The notes below the pieces were generated by a model. The model was not told where the DNA came from, made no database searches, and saw only the letters and a list, made by a program, of their open reading frames with translations. This document shows positions 50,521 to 57,432 of a DNA stretch of 64,000 nt, one piece after another; position 1 is the stretch's first letter; the number at the start of each line of letters is the position of its first letter. The translations under genes were made by a program, and so were the position numbers. Source of the DNA: Hymenobacter negativus (GTDB taxonomy: Bacteria; Bacteroidota; Bacteroidia; Cytophagales; Hymenobacteraceae); contig NZ_JAGETZ010000011.1 in assembly GCF_017571495.1 (NCBI RefSeq), positions 1 through 64,000 on the forward strand, read 5' to 3'.

Positions 50521-50643
50521 TTGGTGCTTGCTTATTAGTGCCTGGTGCATGGCTGTAAGGCATAAAAGGTCGTTTGTTGCCCTGAACATTTTGTGCAACA
50601 AGCACTAACGACCACATACCAAGCACTAATAAGCAAGCATCAA
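50521..50643. repeat. Cruciform of degenerate 7-bp repeats (TTAGTGC type)
   Basis: The left arm 50521-50546 (heptamers TTGGTGC, TTGCTTA, TTAGTGC, CTGGT) pairs with 50618-50643 at 24 of 26 positions. Inside there are further GGTCGTT/AACGACC and TGTTGC/GCAACA pairs. It fills the gap between the 153-residue protein and the membrane protein. Confidence 0.82.
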
Positions 50644-50661
50644 TAACCAACCCCCGCTACT

Positions 50662-51312
50662 ATGCAGCCCTTCTTTCTGTGGATGCTCAGCAATGGGTCG
50701 TACTTCCTGCTGATTTCGGTTGGTATTGCCTTGGTGCGGCTGCGCTACCTGACGGGCTACCTGGGTTTCGTCGGGTTGTTTGTGGGGCTGGCTGCCGTGG
50801 GCGAGCTTTTCTCCTTTCTCACGGCGCGCGTGCTGCACATTCCCAATCTATACATTCTGCACACGTACACTATTCTGGAATTCAACGTCATTGCTCTGTT
50901 CTACCACCATTTTTTTGCCCGTTTCTATCCCCGCTGGCTAGTGCCGGGGCTGATGGCCGGGTTTACGGTATTGGCCGTGCTGAACAGCATTTTTCTGCAG
51001 GACCTTACCCATTCCAATACCTACGCCCGCAGCCTGGAAAGCCTGCTGGTCATTGCCCTGGCGCTGCTTTGCTACTACAAAGTGCTGACCGAGCTACCAG
51101 CCAAGCGGCTTAACCACTACCCTGTATTCTGGATAAATACCGGCCTGCTGCTCTATTTTGCCAGCAACATCTTCTTCTTTATGCTGAGCAATGCCCTACT
51201 AAAACAGCCTAAACAAGTTAGCTTTATGGCCTGGGGGCTGCACGCGCTACTCATGGCCCTGATGCACTTGTTTATTGGTATCGGCTTATGGTTCAGTCCG
51301 CGTCCGCGATAG
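50662..51312 (+). CDS. Multi-pass membrane protein of unknown function, 216 aa
   Basis: 216 residues with about seven hydrophobic helices (for example SYFLLISVGIALVRL, YLGFVGLFVGLAAVGELFSF, IALALLCYYKV, NTGLLLYFASNIFFFML, LHALLMALMHLFIGIGLWF). There is no enzyme motif. Its end overlaps the start of the histidine kinase gene by 25 bases. This layout occurs next to NarL-type kinases in Bacteroidota, and suggests it works with the kinase, perhaps as its sensing module. The ligand is unknown. Confidence 0.78.
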   Translation: MQPFFLWMLSNGSYFLLISVGIALVRLRYLTGYLGFVGLFVGLAAVGELFSFLTARVLHIPNLYILHTYTILEFNVIALFYHHFFARFYPRWLVPGLMAGFTVLAVLNSIFLQDLTHSNTYARSLESLLVIALALLCYYKVLTELPAKRLNHYPVFWINTGLLLYFASNIFFFMLSNALLKQPKQVSFMAWGLHALLMALMHLFIGIGLWFSPRPR

Positions 51313-52085
51313 ATTTATACATGCTCGTTTTTGGTGGGGCCCTGGCCCTGGCGCTGCTGGTAGCCGGGGTAGTCGGCTTTCTCTTTCTGTACCAAAAGCG
51401 GGTTTCAGAGCAGGAATTGGTGGTCCGGGAGATGCAGTTGGGGTTGCAGCAGCAGGTGGTGTACCGGACCCTGGATGCGGTGGAAGACGAGCGCAAGCGC
51501 GTGGCCCGCGACCTACACGACGAAATAGGCGCTGCTCTTTCGGCCATGCGCCTGCTTGTGACGCAACTTGCCCAGCATACTCCGCCCACCCCGGAGGCCG
51601 CCAATCTGACCACCCGCTTCAAGGACGTTATCGACAACACTATTGACAGTATCCGGCGGATTTCCAACGACTTGCTCCCGCAAGGGCTGGAGGAACTGGG
51701 CCTGACCTATGCCCTCGAAGGCCTTTGTGAAGCTGCCATGGCACTGTCCGATGTCGACATTGAGCTGCGCGTCGATACCGAGCCGGCCCTTTCCAACCGG
51801 CGCGGCCTGCTAGTGTACCGCCTGGTGCAGGAATTGCTCAACAACGCCCTTAAGCACGCTGCGGCCTCCGAAATCAAGCTGAGCTTGCACCACGAAGCCC
51901 AGCAGGTCCGGCTGCACTACGCCGACAACGGCCAGGGCTTCGACTTCGAACAGGCCTACCAGCGCCGCAGCTTCGGCCTGAAAAACATCGAAACCCGCGC
52001 CCAGATGCTTGAGGGCACGGTTGCCTTCGATACCCAGCCTGCCCAGGGCCTGCGCGTAACCTTGTCTATTCCACTAACTGCCTGA
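51288..52085 (+). CDS. Histidine kinase of the NarL/DesK type (HisKA_3)
   Basis: 265 residues. One membrane helix at about 12-36, a short coiled coil, the phosphorylation box with H77 (VARDLHDEIGAALSAMRL), and an HATPase domain (N box VQELLNNALKHA, G boxes YADNGQGF and SFGLKNIETRA). It has almost no extracellular part, so it must sense through the membrane or through the overlapping multi-pass protein. The start used overlaps that gene; the ATG at 51321, just past its stop, is also possible. It passes phosphate to the response regulator 5 bases downstream. Confidence 0.92.
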   Translation: MVQSASAIDLYMLVFGGALALALLVAGVVGFLFLYQKRVSEQELVVREMQLGLQQQVVYRTLDAVEDERKRVARDLHDEIGAALSAMRLLVTQLAQHTPPTPEAANLTTRFKDVIDNTIDSIRRISNDLLPQGLEELGLTYALEGLCEAAMALSDVDIELRVDTEPALSNRRGLLVYRLVQELLNNALKHAAASEIKLSLHHEAQQVRLHYADNGQGFDFEQAYQRRSFGLKNIETRAQMLEGTVAFDTQPAQGLRVTLSIPLTA

Positions 52086-52090
52086 TTTCC

Positions 52091-52765
52091 ATGTCTACCA
52101 TTCGCGTCGCGATTGCCGACGACCAAAGCCTTTTCCGCAAAGGCATGATGGCCATCATTAATGAGTTTGAAGGCGTTGAGACCACCATCGAAGCCGACAA
52201 TGGCCAGCGCCTGCTCGATGCCCTCGCCACGGCCGCGCCCCTGCCCGATGTGGCCTTGCTCGACCTCTCAATGCCCGACCTGAACGGTGTTGAAACGACT
52301 AAGCTGATTCGCCGGCATTACCCTCAACTGAAAGTCATCATCTTATCGGTTTACGGCGAAGACCGGTTTGTGACGCACCTCATGGACCTGGGCGTAAATG
52401 CCTATCTTTTCAAGAACGTGGAGCCGCTGGAAGTGGAGCGGGCCATTCGGGCCGTGGTCGAAAAGGAATTCTATTTCAACGAGGCTTTCCTCACGGCGAT
52501 GAAGAACCGAATGCTCGTGAAAAAGCCCCGCCGCCTGCTCACCGAAAACGTGGTAGCCATCCTCACGGCCCGCGAAAAAGACGTCCTGGACCTCATCTGC
52601 AAGCAGATGACAGCAACTGAAATTGCCGAGCGGCTTTGCGTGAGCGTACGCACCGTAGACGGCCACCGTACCAATCTCCTTGAGAAAACCGGTGCCCGCA
52701 ACACGGCCGGCCTCGTGCTCTTCGCCATCAAGCACGGCCTCCTGGACCCCGCCGATTTGCTGTAA
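52091..52765 (+). CDS. NarL/LuxR-family response regulator
   Basis: 224 residues. The receiver domain has acidic D10/D11 and phospho-acceptor D58 in LPDVALLDLSMPDLNG, then ILSVYGEDR and the conserved Lys in YLFKNVE. The LuxR helix-turn-helix lies at about 158-215 (LTAREKDVLDLICKQMTATEIAERL, VSVRTVDGHRTNLLEKTG). It should bind DNA when phosphorylated by the kinase next door. Targets are not visible. The divergent promoter region in front of the P47-like genes, 2.3 kb away, is one candidate. Confidence 0.94.
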   Translation: MSTIRVAIADDQSLFRKGMMAIINEFEGVETTIEADNGQRLLDALATAAPLPDVALLDLSMPDLNGVETTKLIRRHYPQLKVIILSVYGEDRFVTHLMDLGVNAYLFKNVEPLEVERAIRAVVEKEFYFNEAFLTAMKNRMLVKKPRRLLTENVVAILTAREKDVLDLICKQMTATEIAERLCVSVRTVDGHRTNLLEKTGARNTAGLVLFAIKHGLLDPADLL

Positions 52766-52771
52766 ATTAGG

Positions 52772-53326
52772 CTACTTACTGGTTGCCTGCACCAGCTGCG
52801 GCAGGTACTTGCCCAGCGCTTCCACCTGCGAGCGGGTGAAATTGCCCTGCACCGATACCAGCACGAACGAATCGGCTACATCGGGCAGGCTGCCCAAGGC
52901 GGCGAATTCCGATACACTGTTGCCCGAGCCGCGGGTGGAAATGGCGTAGTTGCTGCCACCAAAGCCAGCGGTGGAAAGTGGGTCGTATTTATTATTCTGT
53001 AAAATGCCGCTGGCCTCGGCCCGCAAGCCTTGCGCAGCCAGCTCTTTGGCCGAAGAAGTGGTGGGCGTGAAGCTGATAACCTTGGCCGAACGGATGCCGG
53101 TGATGCCATTGGTGAGGTCGGAGCCACCGAGGAGCTTGGCGGCCTTCACTAGGGCCAGGCGCTGGAGCAGGTCGGCTGACCATTCGGTGGTTTTGAAGCC
53201 TTCGCGGCCGTCGTATTTGGAGAAGAATGAGGCTACGGTTTTGGCTGGCGTACCAGGACCACCGGCGCGGCACCCAGCCAGCAACAGAATTAGAAAGAGA
53301 AAGGGGAGGCGGAGTTTGTTGAGCAT
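52772..53326 (-). CDS. Lipoprotein, DUF4252-like
   Basis: 184 residues with a clear lipoprotein signal (MLNKLRLPFLFLILLLAGC, Cys19). The mature part opens VASFFSKYDGREGFKTTEWSADLL, then has a helical segment, VSVQGNFTRSQVEALGKYLPQL at the end, and conserved hydrophobic spacing as in DUF4252 proteins of Bacteroidota. DUF4252 members are envelope lipoproteins of unknown function, often next to regulators. Here it converges with the response regulator gene with only 6 bases between the two stop codons. Confidence 0.72.
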   Translation of the reverse strand: MLNKLRLPFLFLILLLAGCRAGGPGTPAKTVASFFSKYDGREGFKTTEWSADLLQRLALVKAAKLLGGSDLTNGITGIRSAKVISFTPTTSSAKELAAQGLRAEASGILQNNKYDPLSTAGFGGSNYAISTRGSGNSVSEFAALGSLPDVADSFVLVSVQGNFTRSQVEALGKYLPQLVQATSK

Positions 53327-53390
53327 GCAATGAAGGGAGGGTGAAAGAGGAATAAGCAGCAGTACGAAACCAGTGCGGAAATGATGCCAG

Positions 53391-53427
53391 GAACGTCAGG
53401 CTTCGACTCCGCTCAGCATGACCGTTC
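53391..53427. repeat. REP-like element
   Basis: GAACGTCAGGCTTCGACTCC...GCTCAGCATGACCGTTC: imperfect palindromic ends (GAACGTCA / TGACCGTTC) around the core GCTTCGACTCCGCTCAGCAT, which recurs near 57.13 kb. It lies between the DUF4252-like gene and the end of the next gene. Confidence 0.75.
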
Positions 53428-53438
53428 TTTATGCTGGT

Positions 53439-55052
53439 TTAAAAAACCACTGAATTCAGGAAGAATACCTCCCGGTCGGGGCCGTGTTCCATGCGCACGC
53501 GCTGGTAGCCGGTGGCCACGAAGCGGCTGCCGAACCAAGGGAGCAGGTCGGCTTGGGAAGTGTCGGCGGTGCGCTCGGGGCTGGTAGTGCCGCTGGCCAC
53601 ACTGCCGGTCTGGATGGGCACCTGCTGGTCGTTGGGGCCCGCTTCGGCCCGGTTTATCAATTTGTAGCGCAGCTTGTCTTCGTCGAGATAGGCCAGCACG
53701 AGGCGGCCGTCGGGCAGGCCGCGCAGGCGCACGGCTTCTTCCAACTCGGCCCGGCGCAGGTTTTCTACCACAAAAATATTGTCCCACTGCAGCGTCCCGG
53801 TACGGTCGAAACCACAGACCAGCGCATGGGTGGTCTGGTAACCATCGAAAATGCGGGAGCTGGAATAGGGGGAAGTATAATACTGGTTGCCAATGTTATT
53901 GCCGGGACCCATGTAGCTGCCGTAGCTGTTGTAGCGGTAGTGTGGGTAGTACACTTCGGCTACCAGCACATAGCCGCCGTCGGGCTGGGGCAGCAGCTCG
54001 TGCAGCAGCAGGCGGTAGTGCCACCGCAGCGGCGGCACGGCGCGGGCAATGCGCCGCTCGGTACGCAGCCGCAGCCGGGCCTGGCGGCTGGGCTTGAGGT
54101 AGTCAAAAAAGTGCTTGAGGTGTAGGAAGTCGTAGAAGCGCAGCGGTTGTTTCACGCCAGCTGCCGCCCCGGCCGAGGGCCGCAGGTCGGTAGCAAAAAG
54201 CCCCTGGGCATAGTCGGCTGGTCCGCGGAGCGAGTAAGTGCCCATCAGCAGGCGGGCGGTGGTGTCCTGTGGCGGCGTTACCTGGGCCGTGATGAGGCTG
54301 CGGTCGCTCTCGGCCTGCACAAATTCGGAACTGACGAGCTGGCCTTTGTCGGTGAGTTGCTTGAGCAGCAGGCGGCTCTTGCGGCCGTTGGTCTGGCTTA
54401 GCACGTACTCGGCGCGGCGGGTGGCAGCATCGGCCACGAAGGTGAGCTGGGTGGGCAGCGGTTCGTAGACCGATGGCAGGTACTGCATCTGCCCGGTGGC
54501 CACGTCGAGCAGCATGGCCGTAACGTGCTGTTGGTCATTGAGCAGCACGGTGGCAAACAGGCGCCCGTCAAGTGCTTTCAGCTCCACTATCTCGCGGGTC
54601 AGCTTGGTGTCAAACTGCTGGGTGCGGGTCTGCGCGAAGCGGCCATTATAGGCGGCTACCCATATGCGGCCAGGGGTGCTGTGCGACGAAAACAAGGCGT
54701 ATACCGTGTTGCTCTCAGCGCACATGCGCGTGAAGTCGAACTCATCGGGCACTTCCAGCGGCGACTCCTGCCGCAGGTGCAGCACCTGGTCGTACTGCTG
54801 AAACGCGAACGTGCTTTTGCTGGATAAGGGCTTGTTGCGGCCTATCAGCAGCACCACGGTGCTGTCGGCAGCCAAAGCCTGTACGTGCACTTCGCTTTCG
54901 GAAGGCACCAGGGGCAGCTCGGTGCGGGCCGTCTGGACGGGGGCACCGGGCAGTGGCGGCGTAGCCTGAGCCGCGCGCCGTTGGGCCTGCAGCGCTGGCA
55001 CGCCCGTCAGGCTGCCCATCAACATCAGCAGTAGAAAGTAGCGGAGTTTCAT
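53439..55052 (-). CDS. Large secreted protein of unknown function, 537 aa
   Basis: The ATG at 55052 gives a signal peptide (MKLRYFLLLMLMGSLTGVPALQ). The mature protein is beta-rich with repeated blade-like units (VLLIGRNKPLSSKSTFAFQQY, RLFATVLLNDQQHVTAMLLD, GGYVLVAEVYYPHYRYNS, GRLVLAYLDEDKLRYKLI). The pattern suggests a beta-propeller or a similar repeat fold. No catalytic motif is seen. It probably sits in the periplasm or outside the cell. A REP-like element lies at its 3' end. The family is not recognised. Confidence 0.75.
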   Translation of the reverse strand: MKLRYFLLLMLMGSLTGVPALQAQRRAAQATPPLPGAPVQTARTELPLVPSESEVHVQALAADSTVVLLIGRNKPLSSKSTFAFQQYDQVLHLRQESPLEVPDEFDFTRMCAESNTVYALFSSHSTPGRIWVAAYNGRFAQTRTQQFDTKLTREIVELKALDGRLFATVLLNDQQHVTAMLLDVATGQMQYLPSVYEPLPTQLTFVADAATRRAEYVLSQTNGRKSRLLLKQLTDKGQLVSSEFVQAESDRSLITAQVTPPQDTTARLLMGTYSLRGPADYAQGLFATDLRPSAGAAAGVKQPLRFYDFLHLKHFFDYLKPSRQARLRLRTERRIARAVPPLRWHYRLLLHELLPQPDGGYVLVAEVYYPHYRYNSYGSYMGPGNNIGNQYYTSPYSSSRIFDGYQTTHALVCGFDRTGTLQWDNIFVVENLRRAELEEAVRLRGLPDGRLVLAYLDEDKLRYKLINRAEAGPNDQQVPIQTGSVASGTTSPERTADTSQADLLPWFGSRFVATGYQRVRMEHGPDREVFFLNSVVF

Positions 55053-55149
55053 GCCCGTATGCCGTGAAAAGCAACTGAAAATACCAAAGCTCGGATGAGC
55101 AGGTAACATACTAAAGTTACGGCCAAGTTCGATGTTTGGTGCTGCGACC

Positions 55150-55560
55150 TTAATGCGCGCCCAGCGCCAGAATCGTGTCGAATTCTTCGGGCCGCACCGG
55201 CAGCACCGACAGGCGCGACTGCCGCAGCAGGGCCAGCTCGTTCAGCCGGGCATCGGCCTTAAGCTGGGCCAGGCTCACGGGCTGGGGGAGGGGCTGCACG
55301 GGGCGCAGCTGCACCGCCACCCAGGGCGAGCCGGCTTCGGCGGTAGCATCAGGTGCGGCCAGGGCGGCCACTTCGGCAATGCCCACCACGGCCTTCTCGC
55401 TCACGCTATGGTAGAAGAGCACAAGGTCGCCGGGCTGCATGAGGTTGAGGTTGTTGCGGGCCTGGTAGTTGCGCACGCCGGTCCAGGCGGTGCCGTCTTC
55501 CTGCACAAACGTAGTCCAGGAGTAGGCTTCGGGTTCAGATTTAACGAGCCAGTGTTTCAA
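55150..55560 (-). CDS. EVE-domain protein
   Basis: The family start LKHWLVKSEPEAYSW falls on a TTG at 55560, giving 136 residues; ATG codons at 55617 and 55644 would add non-conserved residues. EVE motifs are present: KSEPEAYSW, TAWTGVRNYQARNNLNLMQPGDLVLFYHS, VVGIAEVAA, WVAVQLRPVQPLPQPVSLAQLK and LLRQSRLSVLPV. The fold is PUA-like, related to YTH and ASCH, and is thought to bind modified bases in RNA or DNA. It is a single-gene unit of unknown partner. The TTG start makes the exact N-terminus less certain. Confidence 0.87.
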   Translation of the reverse strand: MKHWLVKSEPEAYSWTTFVQEDGTAWTGVRNYQARNNLNLMQPGDLVLFYHSVSEKAVVGIAEVAALAAPDATAEAGSPWVAVQLRPVQPLPQPVSLAQLKADARLNELALLRQSRLSVLPVRPEEFDTILALGAH

Positions 55561-55685
55561 AAGAGGAACTGAATAAGTGGGCGGCTGAGTGGACACGCAA
55601 ACGGCCGACACTGGCATAGATGCCGGCCGGCCGCTGGTTTGCACACCACAAAGGAAATAAACCGGAAGGCTTTATTCGTAGGGCA

Positions 55686-57044
55686 CTATAAGGCAAAACC
55701 CAGGTCGAAGCTTATGATGTTGGCAATGAGGTCGGCCCGGTCCTGCGCGGCGTAGCTGGACGAGCCCGTTTGCTGATAGTGGGCATAGCGCAGGTCCAGG
55801 GATTTGAAACGCATGACGCGGGGCAGGCCCTGCGCATTTCTGCCCGGCACATGGAAGCGCCCGATGCCGTACACCGGCGAGTAGCGCAGGCCCAGTCCCA
55901 CTTTGTTGGCCGAGAAAGCCGACAAGTCGTAATCGGAGGTATAGTATTGGTCGCTGATGGAATGCTGCGCGAACGGCGCGAAGTAGGTGGCAGCCGTCTG
56001 CGTATGGTAGCGGTAGAAGGGGTAAAGTACGAAAAATGGGGTCACCTTCACCGGCAGCTCAAGCTCCAGCGTATGGGCCACAACGCCAAAATTGTCGTTA
56101 TAAAACCGGTAGAAACCCCGAACCTGGACCAGGTCGGTAGCATAATAATTCACGCGCAAACTCACCGGGTATTTGAAGCGCGAGCGGGGCAGCACCTCAG
56201 CACGGGCCGCCGTAGCAGCACGGGCCGAAAAGTCGTCGCCCACAGCAGGCGCGAGGTTTCGGTCGGGGTTATCCCGGAAATACACCCGGTGAAACGGCGT
56301 GCTCAGTAAGCCATTCTGCGACACCAGCTCGGTGCTGATGGCCGCTTGCAAGCGCTTGGTGAGCACCTGCGAATAAGTAGCGGTAAAGTTGTAGGTCTGG
56401 CGCTTGTCTGAGCCGTAATTGCCCTTGCCTGTGCTGTTGCCCGCGTAGCCTTCCCTCAGCTCCAGCGGCTGAATCAGCGTCACCTGGTCAAAGAAAACCT
56501 GGCCCGCGAGGCTGAGCTGTCGGTTGCCATCCTGCGAGGTTTTGGCAAACGAGCCGGCCACGTTGAAGGATGAGTAGTCATATTCTTTTGACACACCGGC
56601 TCCCACGCCCCAAATGGTACCCTTGGCCTTCTGCTCGCGGCTGTAGCCAACGTCGCCGTGGTAGCGCACGTCGTGCGCCGAGGGTGTGCTGAGCGCAAAA
56701 TCAATTCGGTCGGTTGAGGCCGAGGAGTAGAAATCCGCCCCCACGTTCACTGAAAGCCGGCTCACGGTATCGAGCGGCACGTTCACGATGATGGCCGGCG
56801 GCACATCGGTAAGTTGCTGGGTGCCGCGCCCGCCCTCCACTGCGCCGTGGCTGCCATCCTGCTGGTAATAGCCGCCGATGATGTCGATAGTTGCCTCATC
56901 GGCCGCCCGGTTTATGGGCACTGACGGGCTCACGGGGGCCCCGTACCCGTCGATGCGGTTAGGGTTCTGCGTGGTGCCAGTCTGGGCCAGGGCCGGAGTG
57001 GCCATGGTGCCCAAGACGAATAAGGGGAGGAATAGCTGCTTCAA
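55686..57044 (-). CDS. DUF3570 outer-membrane protein
   Basis: 452 residues from a TTG at 57044 (no ATG is available before the signal peptide FLPLFVLGTMATPALAQ). It is beta-rich throughout, with motifs usual for DUF3570: VNVPLDTVSRLSVNVGADFYSSASTDRID, SSFNVAGSFAKTSQDGNR, RFYNDNFGVVAHT, YPFYRYHTQTAATYFAP and a barrel-like end LIANIISFDLGFAL. It is probably an outer-membrane beta-barrel. The adjacent DUF4266, ApbE-like and thioredoxin genes form a run on the same strand, suggesting a shared extracytoplasmic redox job. A REP-like pair separates it from DUF4266. Confidence 0.85.
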   Translation of the reverse strand: MKQLFLPLFVLGTMATPALAQTGTTQNPNRIDGYGAPVSPSVPINRAADEATIDIIGGYYQQDGSHGAVEGGRGTQQLTDVPPAIIVNVPLDTVSRLSVNVGADFYSSASTDRIDFALSTPSAHDVRYHGDVGYSREQKAKGTIWGVGAGVSKEYDYSSFNVAGSFAKTSQDGNRQLSLAGQVFFDQVTLIQPLELREGYAGNSTGKGNYGSDKRQTYNFTATYSQVLTKRLQAAISTELVSQNGLLSTPFHRVYFRDNPDRNLAPAVGDDFSARAATAARAEVLPRSRFKYPVSLRVNYYATDLVQVRGFYRFYNDNFGVVAHTLELELPVKVTPFFVLYPFYRYHTQTAATYFAPFAQHSISDQYYTSDYDLSAFSANKVGLGLRYSPVYGIGRFHVPGRNAQGLPRVMRFKSLDLRYAHYQQTGSSSYAAQDRADLIANIISFDLGFAL

Positions 57045-57056
57045 GAGAGAAATCTA

Positions 57057-57158
57057 AAACGTCATGCTGAGCCTAATCAAAGCATTCACTCGAATTGTTC
57101 AGCTTATTTAACCAATGTTGCACGTGAGATGCTTCGACTACGCTCAGCATAGCGTTCT
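57057..57158. repeat. REP-like inverted pair
   Basis: The left unit 57057-57086 (AAACGTCATGCTGAGCCTAA...) and right unit 57127-57158 (AGATGCTTCGACTACGCTCA...) face each other with about 80% identity. The core GCTTCGACTnCGCTCAGCAT is the same as near 53.4 kb. The pair lies inside the DUF4266-DUF3570 gene run. Confidence 0.8.
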
Positions 57159-57170
57159 GCTGCTGACGGC

Positions 57171-57413
57171 CTAATTACACCCGCAGCCGCCGCCCACTTT
57201 GCCACCGTTGGCGCCGCCGGCACCTTCGCGGTAGCTCTCAAAATTGGTTTCGGGCGTTTCCACTGGCTTGCTGGCCAGTTTCATATCCTCATCGTTGAGG
57301 TATACTTTCTGGTAAGCTTTCACCGACACGCAGCTGGGCAAGGCGGCGGACATGGGCAGCAGCAGCAGCGCCAGCACGAGACGGGAGTGGATGGATAATG
57401 GGAGCTTTCTCAC
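57171..57413 (-). CDS. DUF4266 small lipoprotein with Gly-Cys-rich tail
   Basis: 80 residues from a GTG at 57413. A signal region (LVLALLLLPMSAALPSC) suggests a lipoprotein with Cys28. The mature peptide has VKAYQKVYLNDEDMKLASKP, FESYREGAGGANGGK and the tail VGGGCGCN. This is the DUF4266 pattern. The family is found next to DUF3570 and ApbE-like genes. The C-terminal CGC could bind a metal or be modified; that is a guess. It starts 19 bases after the ApbE-like gene. Confidence 0.88.
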   Translation of the reverse strand: MRKLPLSIHSRLVLALLLLPMSAALPSCVSVKAYQKVYLNDEDMKLASKPVETPETNFESYREGAGGANGGKVGGGCGCN

Positions 57414-57432
57414 AATAATCGGTTACGGAAAA

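Noticed and set aside
53484..54125. Plus-strand open frame (213 codons) opposite the large secreted protein gene
   Set aside because: Shadow frame with Ala/Gly/Val/His bias; the minus-strand product has a signal peptide and repeat structure.
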